In this document: in pieces, positions 12,141 through 22,402 of the stretch
How positions within the stretch are numbered: position 1 is the first letter of the stretch
Layout of the letters: each line of letters starts with the position of its first letter
DNA from: Bryopsis sp. KO-2023
Lineage: Eukaryota > Chlorophyta > Ulvophyceae > Bryopsidales > Bryopsidaceae
Direction of reading: 5' to 3'
Length of the DNA: 64,000 bases
NCBI GenBank assembly: GCA_030272585.1
Contig: BSYQ01000003.1
Coordinates: 3,534,001 to 3,598,000 of the forward strand
The notes under the pieces: model-generated
Databases searched by the model: none
What the model was told of the DNA's origin: nothing
What the model saw: only the letters and a program-made list of their open reading frames with translations
Position numbers and translations under genes: made by a program

Positions 12141-12711
12141 TGAAACGGCTGACTTAGTAGGCGAAGATCTAGGCGGAAAACAGAGGTTACAGTCTGAGAG
12201 TTCCAGGTAGTCGCGGACTGACTGGAATGGGGTAGTTACGTGATGCTCAATGAGAGGCTGAAACGTAGTGAAAAGAGTTCGAACCAGGTTCAGTATATTC
12301 AGTGTCAGGTCTCAGATGGCTGAGAGTTTGGGTAGAGAGTCGGGAGTCAGACTGGAAGGAGCTTCAGTCTGGGTCCTTAGTCTAGAGGTTATCAAGGGTT
12401 ATAAAGGGTTAGTCGGAGCTCTGGCTAGAAGGGCTGAGCTGAGAAATGATAGAGACGTTTTGAGGAGAGCTAGATGATAGCTAGTATTTGTAAGGTTAGG
12501 AGATGGGCTGGGAGTTTTCTAGAAGCTCTGGGCTGAGAGTATAAAAGGCTGGGGATCGTTGTAAAGAACAAGCTTGTTGAAATAAGATTCAGTTGTATAC
12601 TCTCGTGTCTCAGACCTTTCTTACAGAACTTCTGGTCGTCTCCCAACGTGTGTGAAGAACGGGTTAAGTGGCGGCTGGAAGTATTCAGCCTCAGGAAACA
12701 AATCCGTTTCA
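12141..12711 (+). repeat. E2 5' LTR
   Basis: 571 bp, TG...CA with 8-bp terminal inverted repeats TGAAACGG/CCGTTTCA. A TATA box (TATAAAAG) lies at 12540-12547. Any LTR ORF seen here is repeated exactly in the 3' copy and is not a gene. Confidence 0.95.
12540..12547 (+). promoter_or_regulatory. TATA box in E2 LTR
   Basis: TATAAAAG about 160 bp before the LTR end; a plausible RNA polymerase II core promoter for E2 genomic RNA. Confidence 0.6.
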
Positions 12712-12712
12712 C

Positions 12713-12724
12713 TGGTTTCGGAGC
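12713..12724 (+). promoter_or_regulatory. E2 primer-binding site
   Basis: TGGTTTCGGAGC, one base after the 5' LTR, identical to the PBS of E1, E3 and E4. Confidence 0.85.
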
Positions 12725-12732
12725 GAGTTTCT

Positions 12733-12963
12733 ATGCCTATAATCAGAGAAGAAGAATACTGGTTTGGCGAAGAAGGAGATCCTAGGTTACTGCTTGTAGA
12801 CCTCTGGCTGGAAGAGAACCCGTTGGAAGTTCTGCACATAGGCGAAGACAATAGTGATACTGAAAGCACAGGATCAAGCGAATCGAGAACTGAGACAGAG
12901 GCGACAGTTGATCTTCCGCTTACCCCTGAAACCCCAACTCAGGAGGAACCCCAACATCAGTGA
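12733..12963 (+). CDS. E2 leader ORF a, unknown function
   Basis: 76 residues, strongly acidic (many Glu/Asp) with a Ser/Thr/Glu-rich second half (DTESTGSSESRTETEAT). It starts nine bases after the PBS, so it is the first ORF on the element RNA. No family recognised. Thirteen bases separate its TGA from the next ATG. Confidence 0.55.
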   Translation: MPIIREEEYWFGEEGDPRLLLVDLWLEENPLEVLHIGEDNSDTESTGSSESRTETEATVDLPLTPETPTQEEPQHQ

Positions 12964-12975
12964 GTTTTGTTGTCT

Positions 12976-13275
12976 ATGGACCCTTGGCTGGCTCACCTTC
13001 TCGATCTTTATTACAGAGTAGAGTGGCAGTATCCCGACGAGGAGCTGGGATTACCGATTGTGCGGAGGGAAGCTAGGAGGAACGAGGTTCAGTTGAACTA
13101 CGAAGAACTCGACCTACTCTGCTTTCTGAAAGAGCTGGAAGAACAGGCTGACAAGGAGAATCAGCCAACCCCAACTACCGAGTCACCTCTCGACTTTCCC
13201 ACTACATCAAGGTTTTACCGCTACGACGAGGAGGAACGGAACTCCTTGGCCCTGACATCGCTTTTTCACCAATGA
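12976..13275 (+). CDS. E2 leader ORF b, unknown function
   Basis: 99 residues. Helical N-terminus (WLAHLLDLYYRVEWQYPDEE), an acidic middle (LDLLCFLKELEEQADKE) and a Tyr/Glu-rich end. Its stop overlaps the start of ORF c as ATGA at 13272-13275. No family recognised. Confidence 0.55.
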   Translation: MDPWLAHLLDLYYRVEWQYPDEELGLPIVRREARRNEVQLNYEELDLLCFLKELEEQADKENQPTPTTESPLDFPTTSRFYRYDEEERNSLALTSLFHQ

Positions 13276-13631
13276 AAGAGGAGAGGATCCACGAACTAAA
13301 CGACACCTACCAAGTAAAGTGGACGCTCGCGCAGCCAGGAGTACATAACGTACGGGGGCACGAGCAAGAGCCGGTCGTAAACTCAGAGGGTCTGGAAATC
13401 CCAACTATCAGACCTCTGGGTTTGTTTGGCGACAAGTTTCTGCAGCTGACCCAAGAGGAGCGGCAGATTGTCAGGACGTGCACCGGAGATCCAGAGAGGA
13501 AGAGGGTTCCAGACACCCTCGTAAATCAGGAAGGAGAGTCAGTGGAGCTCCTTGATCGGAAAAGGCAGTCGAAGAAAGTTAGGGTATCCGAATTTACCTA
13601 TCCGCGGAATACCCTAACCGAGGATTTTTGA
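13272..13631 (+). CDS. E2 leader ORF c, unknown function
   Basis: 119 residues, mixed charge with a basic C-terminal patch (DRKRQSKKVRV). Its ATG overlaps the TGA of ORF b, and its TGA lies seven bases before the gag ATG at 13639. This spacing suggests translational coupling. No family recognised. Confidence 0.55.
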   Translation: MKEERIHELNDTYQVKWTLAQPGVHNVRGHEQEPVVNSEGLEIPTIRPLGLFGDKFLQLTQEERQIVRTCTGDPERKRVPDTLVNQEGESVELLDRKRQSKKVRVSEFTYPRNTLTEDF

Positions 13632-13638
13632 GGCTGAG

Positions 13639-15992
13639 ATGGAGCAACAGGTGGCTGAGTTGAGGGCGGCGTATGAGGAGGTAATGGGAAGGTTGAACCG
13701 AGTGCAAGGCGTGGTCGAAGAAGTACCGGGAATGCTGAGCACGGCGGTCAATGAGGCTGTGGGAAGCTCCATTTTGGAGCAACTAACCGACAAAGTGGGA
13801 ACAGCAACAGACCTGGGCCCGACCGGACCGGCAGCGAAAAACCGGTCCGGTCCGGTCCAACCTGTCCATGGACCGGCTGACCTGTCCGGTCCTGTCCGGT
13901 CCAGCGAAAAAACGCCGGTCCTTGCAAGACCGGACAGGTTGTGACCTGTCCGGTCCTGTCCACTCCGGTCCAGTCAACCTCGGAAATCTGCAGAAATCTG
14001 GACCGGTTTTCTGACAGATTTTCCGTTTTTAGACAGGTCACACCCACATTTCGCCTTTATTAGACCGGCGATGTGACCTGTCTAAAACCGGAACGACCCT
14101 GTCTTGACAGGGTTGTTCTCCTGTTTTAGACCGGCTCCAGGTCGGTCTGGACAGGTGGGCTCCTGTTTTAGACCGGCTCCAGGTCGGTCTGGACAGGTGG
14201 GCTGCCTGTCCAGACCGACCTGGAGCCTGTCTAGAACAGGTCGCACAATTAAGCACTTTTAACGTGCTAATTGTGTATCAATCGACTGAGAACTGATCCA
14301 ATTAATTAAAGAACGAAGTATTATTTATTATTTGCATTTTTAATGCATGAATGACGTGAGCCAAGCCCACCAGCCACCGACTAGAGGGAGTCGGTCGACT
14401 CAAGGAGGATTCGAACCCGGGTTGGCTAAGCCCGAGTCGAAGACACTATCACTAGTGGACCCCACCACAGGGACGCTCAAAAGGGGGTCGTTACTTTTAA
14501 GTACCCGTTTAATTTTGGAAAATTAAACGGGTACTTAAAAGTAACGACCCCCTTTTGAGCGTCCCTGTGGTGGGGTCCACTAGTGATAGTGTCTTCGACT
14601 CGGGCTTAGCCAACCCGGGTTCGAATCCTCCTTGAGTCGACCGACTCCCTCTAGTCGGTGGCTGGTGGGCTTGGCTCACGTCATTCATGCATTAAAAATG
14701 TATATAATAAATAACACTTCGTTCTTTAATCAATTGAATCAGTTCTCAGTCGATTAACACATTAAAAAGTGCTTAATTGTGTGACCTGTTCTAGACAGGT
14801 GCCAGGTCGGTCTGGACAGGCGGCCCACCTGTCCAGACCGACTTGGAGTCGGTCTAAAACAGGTCATATTGGGCGTCACATCGGTCTAAAACAGGGTCAC
14901 ACCGGTCTAAAACAGGTCACACGAGTATGACCGTACTAGACAGGCGACAACCTGTCTGGAAAGGTCAAATCCGGTCCAGAAAGGTCAAATCCGGTCTAGA
15001 AAAGGTGGCCTTTACTAGACCGGATTTGACCTTTCTTGGACCGGATTTGACCTTTCCAGACCGGATTTGACCTGTCTAAGAAAGGTCAAATCCGGTCCAG
15101 AAAGTGGTTGCCGGTCCTGTCCGGTCCGGTCCAACGGGTTGGCGCCCAGGTCTGAACAGCAATCGGGGCGGCAACTGCAGCACAGGCTGGAACGGCGGCT
15201 GGAAGTGGTGGTCGAGGTAATGACCTGAGAAGCAAGCTAGCCCGACCTGATCTGTGGGGAGGCAGGCAGAATGACCCTCCTATCCAGGACTGGTTGTTCA
15301 GCCTCCGAGTGCATTTTGACGCCACCCACGTCGAAGATGGAGTCTCGAAACTCCGCCTGGCAGGATCTCTACTGAGAGGGCCAGCCGCGACATGGTGGAG
15401 GACAAGAGTGGAGGAGTCGGAGACTGATGGAGGCCGACCTTTGCCGACGTATGAGGACTTCTGTGAGGAGCTGAAAAACCAGTTCGGAGAACCACATTTT
15501 TTGCGCCGCACACGGACAGAATGGGCGAATTTACGCCAAGGCGGAATGTCTGTGCGGGAATACACGCATCGCTTTAGGCAGCTGATGTTGTATATTTCCG
15601 ACGCATCGGAGGGCGAAAAAATACACAGGTTCGTCGATGGTTTGCGAGGGAGGGTTGGTATCGAGACCGACCTCCAAAACCCCAAGACCTTGGATGAAGC
15701 TATTCGAGTGGCGGAAAGGTGGGGAGGAGCTCAATCTGGGAGTTCGATCTTGAATCGAGATCGCGGCGGCGGCGGCGGCAGCAGCGGCGGCGGCGGAAAT
15801 CGCAGATCGGATCACATGGAATTGGACTACGTCGGAAGAAGGCGACAACAGAGACAGCAGAAACAGCGAGGTGATAAAGAGAGAGAAAGAAATAAGCCAG
15901 TCTGGAAGAAAGAAAAAGCAGACGGAGAGGTGAAGTGTTACAAGTGTGGGCGTCGAGGGCATTACGCTCGAGACTGCCCCTCGCGAAAATGA
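13639..15992 (+). CDS. gag: E2 Gag, interrupted by foldback FB1
   Basis: The frame starts [15 protein letters not shown] with a coiled-coil-like N-terminus, is broken at 13808 by FB1 and resumes at 15164. Removing FB1 and one copy of its duplication restores a frame of 333 codons. The downstream part has the retrotransposon Gag capsid pattern ([45 protein letters not shown]), a Gly-rich linker with an RNA-binding look, and a zinc knuckle [14 protein letters not shown] (C-x2-C-x4-H-x4-C) just before the stop. The stop overlaps the pol ATG (ATGA at 15989-15992). As it stands this copy cannot make full Gag. Confidence 0.85.
13809..15153 (+). mobile_element. FB1: palindromic foldback element in E2 gag
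   Basis: 1,345 bp with ends AGACCTGGGC and its exact inverse GCCCAGGTCT. Flanked by GAACAGCAAC (13799-13808) and GAACAGCAAT (15154-15163), a 9/10 match; an alternative reading is an 8-bp duplication with ends CAGAC/GTCTG. The centre (about 14,517) is a near-perfect palindrome extending roughly 400 bp each way. The outer 300 bp of each arm differ from each other but are both arrays of short modules such as GACCGGATTTGACC and GGTCTAAAACAGG in both orientations. No transposase is encoded, so it is non-autonomous. The duplication length and ends fit the hAT or Mutator superfamily; neither is proved. Confidence 0.8.
14350..14690. repeat. tRNA-like core, inverted pair, in FB1
   Basis: Each inner arm holds a segment with GGTTCGAATCC, a match to the RNA polymerase III B box, preceded by a D-arm-like hairpin (CACT...AGTG). 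The T-stem and anticodon stem do not pair well, so this is a tRNA-derived relic (SINE-like), not a working tRNA. The two copies face each other around the palindrome centre. Confidence 0.5.
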
Positions 15993-18900
15993 GTATGTTA
16001 GGTAAACTCGCAGGGTGTGAAGTTAAGGGGAAGCCTGCGAGTTCGAGGAATTCTAGGAATTCGAGGGATTTTTCGTTGGAAGAAACGTCCAAGGAACCGA
16101 CTAGACCTGATAACCAAGATAACCTAGAAGTCCATTCATTTGATGGGACAGATTTAGACATGACTAAGTTCGGATTTCTAGCAGTGGCTGAAACTGATAA
16201 CCGAACTAGACAACTGATTACTGTGAAAGGGGAAATCTCAGGTTTTGCAGCTGAGATATTAATAGACTGTGGAGCAACTGATTGCTTTTTGGCTCGGAAA
16301 TTTTGCGAGAAAAATAAGCTGGAATTAGAAGCACAAGAAGAAAAAGTTAGCCTGGCTGGGGGAAGTACCTTAGAATCTAAAGGGAAGATCAGGGCTACTC
16401 TCAGATTTGGAGATTTTGCTAGTAGGGAGATTTTTCATGAAATGCCTCTTGCTAAGTATGATGCTATATTGGGAAAAACTTGGCTGGCTAAGCATAATCC
16501 CCGGGTTGATTTTCGAACGAATGAGGTAGTGGTTTCAGACGGGCTGAAAGAACATTTGATTCCTCCGGCAAACCCCGGAGAGGAGGAAGAGGAACAGTGT
16601 GTGCTGATGGTGTTTGAAACATGTTTGAACAGAACTGACTCTGAACAAAATGTTTCCAGACAAGCTGAACTTACAGCAGAAATCAGACAGGAATTTCCTA
16701 ACACTTTTGTGGAAGAATTACCCAGTGAGATACCCCCTTCCAGAGGTATCGAACACACGATCCAGTTGGAACCAGGCACGGTTCCACAAAGTAAAGCACC
16801 TTATCGACTAGGCATCAAGGAAATGGCAGAACTGAAAACTCAGATTGCAGCCATGTCGGAAAAAGGGTTTATTCGACCGAGTAGATCACCTTGGGGAGCA
16901 CCGGTAATTTTTGTACCGAAGAAGAACGGGAAACTACGCATGTGTGTAGATTATCGGGCATTGAATAAGGTGACGGTGAAAAACGCTTATCTCCGAGGAT
17001 AGATGAACTGATAGATCAGCTTCATGGCGCAAAATACTTCTCGAAAATAGATTTGTGTTCGGGATACTATCAAGTCAGGATGGCGAAAAAGGATTGGGCG
17101 AAAACTGCTTTTCGAACTAGATATGGATCTTACGAATACACAGTTATGCCAATGGGTTTGACAAATGCACCAGCAACTTTTATGAATGTGATGAACGATG
17201 TTTTTCGACCACATCTGGATAAGTTTGTTATAGTTTATCTCGATGATATCTTAGTTTACAGTCGGAACTGGGAAGAGCACAAGGAACATCTTAGACAAGT
17301 GTTTCAGCTACTCGAAAAACACAAACTTTACGTTTCACCGGACAAATGTGATTTGGGGATGACAGAAGTCGAATTTTTGGGACACATAGTCGGAAGAGAG
17401 GGACTCTCCGTGGTACCTAAGAAAGTTTTAGCCATTAAGGAGTGGGCACAACCTCAGACAGTTCGGGATATTAGGTCGTTTTTGGGTTTAGCGAATTATT
17501 ATCGGAAATTTATTAAGGGATACTCTGGGATTGCAACGCCGTTACATGAACTAACAAGGAAGGAAGTTAAATGGCAGTGGACTGAAAGTCAGGAGAAAGC
17601 GTTTCAGACGCTAAAGAAGAGCATGCAGGAGGCACCTGTGTTAATAATTCCAGATCCGGAGTTGAGTTTTGAAGTAACTACAGACGCATCGGATTTTGCT
17701 ATTGGAGGAGTTTTGACGCAAGATCAAGGTCAGGGGCAACAACCAGCCGCGTTTGAAAGTCGGAAATTAGATTCAGCTGAAAGGAATTATCCGACACACG
17801 AAAAAAGAACTGTATGCGATAGTCTATTGTTTGAAAACTTGGCGACATTATTTGGGGGCGAGGAAATTTGTGGTTCACACGGACCACGCTCCGCTGAAAT
17901 ATATTCAGACGCAGCCTAAACTATCCAGTAGACAGGCTAGGTGGATGGAAACTTTACAGGAATTTGATTTTGAGATTAAATACAAACCTGGAAAAGAAAA
18001 TACAGTTGCAGATGCATTGAGTCGAAGGTCGGAAATGGAATTAAACGCTGTGGCAAAAGTCCGAGCAGGCGTAGTATTTCAGGATCAGGTTAGACTTGCG
18101 TATCAAGGGGATGAACATTGCAGAGAAGTTATAGCTAATTGGGAAGCTGGTGAAAAAGATCCGCGTTATAGGTGGGATGGCACAAAATTGTGGTATAGTC
18201 TGAAAGACAAATGGTTTTGGTATATTCCAAAGGACAAAGAAATTAGACAAACAGTGTTGGCTGAATGTCACGATCAGGCTGGACATTTTGGGCGACACAA
18301 AACTGTCGCAAATGTTCGAAAAAGATATTATTGGCCTAGATGCACTGAGGATGTCGAACGATATGTTAGGACTTGTGTTGGTTGTCAGAAAAACAAGTCT
18401 AGCACTCAAAAACCATTGGGGTTATATCAGCCAATTCCAGTTCCAGACGAACGCTGGAAAGAAGTTTGTTTAGATTTTGTGGGACCTTTACCTATGACAC
18501 AAAAGGGTCATGATTATTTAGTGGTTATGGTCGACCGTTTTAGTCGAATGATCCACTTGGTAGCCACCACTACTGCAGTTACAGCTAGTGGGGTAGCTGA
18601 AATTTTCTTTGATACAATTTTCAGACATCATGGGTTGCCAGAGGCTATTATTTCCGATCGAGATACTCGTTTTACAGGCCAGTTTTGGCGAAAACTGTGG
18701 GAATTAGCGGGAACTCGTTTAGCCATGTCATCGGGATATCACCCTGAAACTGATGGAATGACTGAAAGGGCAAATCGAGTAGTCGGAGACATGTTGCGAA
18801 TTTATATTTCGACCATAGGGGGTGATTGGGACACTAAATTAGTGGCGGCTGAGTTTGCTTATAACTCATCCGTTCACTCATCAACAGGTTTTACACCTTT

Positions 18901-19531
18901 TTATTTGGTTTATGGGCAACATCCCAGATCCCCTCAGGATTTGTTAGACTCAGGTCCAGTTTCAGATGAATGGTGGACAGTTTGGGCTAAAAGTTTACAG
19001 CTGGCTCGGAAAGCGATTTTGAAAAGCCAACAGCGACAGAGGGCTGTCGCAAACCGAGGGCGGAGGGATGCAAGTTTTGCATTAAATCAGTATGTCTTTT
19101 TATCGACAGCTGATTTACCTTTACCGCCAATGATGGGCCGGAAGTTGGTATCTAAGTTTTGTGGACCTTTTAGAATTATTGATATTGTGACATCAGTAAC
19201 TTACAGGTTGGAACTTCCTAATCACTGGAAAATACATGATGTTTTTCATGTTTCCAAGCTAAAAGCATTTGAAGATGGATCAGAAGAGTTTCCAGCCAGG
19301 GCTATTTCTCCACCTCCAGATCCAGTGGTGTTGGAAGGAGTCGAGGAATATATCGTCGAAAAGATCAAGACACATCGAACCAAACGGCGGAAAAAGAAGA
19401 ATGTGACAGAGTACTTGGTTTCCTGGGAAGGATACGGATCGGAAGAGGACCAGTGGCTCCCGTCACATCACTTGGGTAATGCGCAGCAAGTGCTGCAGGA
19501 GTATTTACGTCAAAAATCTTCCATGGACTAG
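15989..19531 (+). pseudogene. pol: E2 Pol polyprotein with two frameshifts
   Basis: Protease with [13 protein letters not shown] with [19 protein letters not shown] and the catalytic YLDD at 17236-17247; RNase H from about 17,670 (TTDASDFAIGGVL); integrase with HHCC (GHFGRHKT, CVGCQKNK) and DDE residues (LDFVGPLP, ISDRDTRF, DGMTERANR); and a C-terminal chromodomain (VEEYIVEKIKTHR, YLVSWEGYGSEEDQW). The reading frame shifts near 16,990-17,000, where about four bases of the codons joining NAY to RIDEL are missing, and again at a poly-A run at 17,801-17,806 with one extra A. Pol has its own ATG overlapping the gag stop, rather than a -1 slip site. Either both breaks are real, or the second is a homopolymer sequencing error. 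Confidence 0.9.
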
Positions 19532-19625
19532 CTCCTGTTTTCCTGAGTTCGGGTTGAGTGTGTGCGAGTGCGAGAGTGTGCGAGAGACAGTTTGGAGTTC
19601 GAAAAAGAAAAAGAAAGCAGACAAC

Positions 19626-20645
19626 ATGGTTGAGTTTGGTGGAGGAGTCAAAGCACTGTTGGAGGAGATTAAAAAGAATGCTGGAGCGATCGAGGGAGTG
19701 TCGGAAAGGATCAACAAAATGCTGGAGGAGTACCTGAAGGAAGGAACCAGATTGGAAAGAATCCAAGAAAGAGATGAGCAGGAGGCCCTGGAAAAAATGG
19801 CAAAGCTGGAGGAGGAAAAAGAACAACTCAAGCAAAAGATCGGCGAGCTGGAAGAAGAAGGGGGATTTCAGGCGGAAAGAGATAGCTGGGAGGCTGAACG
19901 CACTCGGTTGCTCGACGACCGGGCGAAATATTTGGCGGAAAATGAGGACCTCAGCGTAAAATTGGCGATGGCGGAAACTTCAGCGGACGCGGCGAAAAGA
20001 GAGGCGGAAAAGCTGCTGATGGAGGGGGCAGATGAGGAAATGCGCCACAAGCTCGACGGGGTCGAAGACAAGCTGCGGGAAGAGCAAATGCGGAACCAAC
20101 AGCTCAAGGGCCAGGTAGACTTGTTGAAGAGTATGGTGGAGTCCATGTCGGGAAAACCAAGCGGAGAAGTGAAGCACGAAGAGGGGGAAAAACACACTTG
20201 CGTGTTTTGTCGCACCCCAAGCAGCAACTGTCAGCCGACCGGAGAAGACTGCCAACGGCACTGGGTGTGCTCGAATATCGGGTGTCGGGATCGAGTGTGG
20301 CTGAGTATCAGTCTGGAAGTCGATGAGGAAAAACGAGACTGGCGGAGAATGTGGGTACCAGCTGAAACAGGGCCACCAATGGTGCTACACTCGGAAACCT
20401 GCAAACTCTGCGCCTTGGGTTTCAAGTTGGGGTCGGATTATACTCGGGGAGTGTATTTAAAGGCCAAGCGGACCGTGGGCCCCCTGAGAAAATTTGAGGC
20501 AGCCGAAGACGATGCAGAACCAACGGACTACGATGGGGATTGGGTCGTCAATGAGCCAGGCGGAGACAGTGGACCAGAAGGAAAGAAAAGGAAACCTCCT
20601 GGAAGTTCAGGGGGATCCAGAAATGTGAAACTCAGAAAAGCCTGA
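19626..20645 (+). CDS. E2 third ORF: coiled coil plus Cys-rich putative zinc domain
   Basis: 339 residues, intact, 94 bp after pol on the same strand and inside the element. Residues about 20-170 are a long charged coiled coil. Residues 190-262 hold C192-x2-C195, C202, C209, H212, C215, C220 and C259-x2-C262, a spacing that suggests one or two zinc sites. The tail is acidic and then basic (KKRKPPG...KLRK), like a nuclear signal. No transmembrane segment, so it is not an envelope gene. Position matches where env sits in some LTR elements. Function unknown; nucleic-acid or host-factor binding is a guess. Confidence 0.7.
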   Translation: MVEFGGGVKALLEEIKKNAGAIEGVSERINKMLEEYLKEGTRLERIQERDEQEALEKMAKLEEEKEQLKQKIGELEEEGGFQAERDSWEAERTRLLDDRAKYLAENEDLSVKLAMAETSADAAKREAEKLLMEGADEEMRHKLDGVEDKLREEQMRNQQLKGQVDLLKSMVESMSGKPSGEVKHEEGEKHTCVFCRTPSSNCQPTGEDCQRHWVCSNIGCRDRVWLSISLEVDEEKRDWRRMWVPAETGPPMVLHSETCKLCALGFKLGSDYTRGVYLKAKRTVGPLRKFEAAEDDAEPTDYDGDWVVNEPGGDSGPEGKKRKPPGSSGGSRNVKLRKA

Positions 20646-21154
20646 GTTGAATATTAAAAAAAAAAAATATAGGATCAAGAGTGAAATATGATTTTCTGTT
20701 GGTAATTGGGTGTTTGAATTTTATTTTGTTTTTGGAAGAAAAAGGAAAAGAACAGTGAATGGATCAAGTGAGGGTAGAGGGAATTTCTGGAAAACAATTA
20801 ACATACTGAGTGTGTAAAAACACTTGTGAGAATTACAGTTTGACTAGAGCTGAGACTGTGTGATTTCCAGTGTGGGCTGTGAAGTCTATTGAACAGGGTT
20901 GGGTTTATGTGTGAACGGGCTGGGATGGGATGTCACAGCGGCAGAAGTAACCATAAGCAGAAACCAACATTCAGCTCAAGTCGCAATCGGGAAGTTGTTA
21001 CGGAAAACGTCGGAGAATATTGCTTACAGCTATATCAGAGGTATTCTCAGAATAAGCGAGTTAAGTCACTTGGCAGTTCTGGTGAAGTCGTGCAATACGA
21101 ACTTAGTGTACAGAACATCGCTGGGTCAGCGATCTCTCTCTAAGGGGGGAGGAG
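20646..21154 (+). other. E2 3' untranslated region with polypurine tract
   Basis: No convincing ORF. The last 13 bases (AAGGGGGGAGGAG, ending at 21154) form the polypurine tract that primes plus-strand synthesis. Confidence 0.75.
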
Positions 21155-21725
21155 TGAAACGGCTGACTTAGTAGGCGAAGATCTAGGCGGAAAACAGAGG
21201 TTACAGTCTGAGAGTTCCAGGTAGTCGCGGACTGACTGGAATGGGGTAGTTACGTGATGCTCAATGAGAGGCTGAAACGTAGTGAAAAGAGTTCGAACCA
21301 GGTTCAGTATATTCAGTGTCAGGTCTCAGATGGCTGAGAGTTTGGGTAGAGAGTCGGGAGTCAGACTGGAAGGAGCTTCAGTCTGGGTCCTTAGTCTAGA
21401 GGTTATCAAGGGTTATAAAGGGTTAGTCGGAGCTCTGGCTAGAAGGGCTGAGCTGAGAAATGATAGAGACGTTTTGAGGAGAGCTAGATGATAGCTAGTA
21501 TTTGTAAGGTTAGGAGATGGGCTGGGAGTTTTCTAGAAGCTCTGGGCTGAGAGTATAAAAGGCTGGGGATCGTTGTAAAGAACAAGCTTGTTGAAATAAG
21601 ATTCAGTTGTATACTCTCGTGTCTCAGACCTTTCTTACAGAACTTCTGGTCGTCTCCCAACGTGTGTGAAGAACGGGTTAAGTGGCGGCTGGAAGTATTC
21701 AGCCTCAGGAAACAAATCCGTTTCA
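21155..21725 (+). repeat. E2 3' LTR
   Basis: 571 bp direct repeat of 12141-12711, followed by the GAGGT target duplication. Confidence 0.95.
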
Positions 21726-22402
21726 GAGGTGGAACGTGGAGGTATCTTCCCTCGTAAGTGATATGTTGTTCGCCAGAATTTTCGCCCAAGCTTCTTTCGC
21801 CAATTGATCCAGTGTTTCTCCAGGAGTGTTTGGTGCCTGTGCTTGTAGGGGCTCCACATAGGCGCTGTAGCCGGGGCACACTCCGCGTGTGACATTGAAG
21901 AGCCCTAGGACTTTCCGAAGATCGCTGGGAGAGCGTATAGGAGGTAGGTTTTTTCGCTGTTGCTCCAGGAAGTGTTTTAACGAGATGCCTTCAGGTCCCA
22001 GCGTGTAGCCAAGGAATTGGACTTCCGAGCGAGCGATTTGGGCCTTCGAGGGGTTTACGCACCACCCGACCTCGCGAAGGCGTTCCAGAACTTGGCGAAG
22101 GTGGAGGTCATGCTCTGCGCGGTTTCTTCCCCCTACTAGGATATCGTCGACGAAATTTCGGGCGGCCTTCCCTTCCAAAACGGACTTCACGCGCTCATGG
22201 AACAGCCCTGGTGATGAGCTCCACCCCTGCGGAAGACGAAGGTACCAATAGCGTCCCACGTCCGTTTCGAAGCCAAAGAGTGGGCGAAGGGAGGGACACA
22301 CTTCCAATTGGAAGAAACCGTCAGAGAGGTCGAGGACAGAGAACGTCGTCCATTCCGCAGGGATGGAGTCCACCACCGAACGCACATTCAGAGATGACGA
22401 AC
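21726..22402 (-). CDS. E1 polyprotein segment 4: RT palm/thumb
   Basis: Contains FSVLDLSDGFFQLEV (motif A Asp), LPQGWSSSPGLF and the catalytic box FVDDIL (a YxDD variant with Phe), then VQFLGYTLGPEGISL and the RT/RNase H connection. In phase with segment 3 once FB2 and one 10-bp duplication are subtracted. Broken at 21725 by E2. Confidence 0.85.

Larger units (their letters stand above)
12141..21725 (+). mobile_element. E2: chromodomain Ty3/gypsy LTR retrotransposon inserted in E1
   Basis: Two 571-bp LTRs (12141-12711 and 21155-21725) start TGAAACGG and end CCGTTTCA. The 5-bp duplication GAGGT flanks the element (12136-12140 and 21726-21730). PBS is at 12713-12724 and a purine-rich tract lies just before the 3' LTR. 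Internal order: three small ORFs, gag (interrupted by FB1), pol (protease, RT, RNase H, integrase, chromodomain) and an extra 339-residue ORF. A C-terminal chromodomain identifies the chromovirus branch of Ty3/gypsy; such integrases favour heterochromatin. The LTRs appear identical, so insertion is recent. Pol nevertheless carries two frameshifts. Confidence 0.93.

Noticed and set aside
12268-12477. 69-residue ORF in LTR
   Set aside because: Exactly repeated in the 3' LTR of E2 (21282-21491); part of the LTR, not a gene.
13748-14047. 99-residue ORF in FB1 (and its FB2 twin)
   Set aside because: Translation of the GACCGG/CCGGTC module arrays, low complexity and present in both orientations.
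14540-14640. functional tRNA gene
   Set aside because: B-box is present, but T-stem and anticodon stem do not pair; only a tRNA-like relic.
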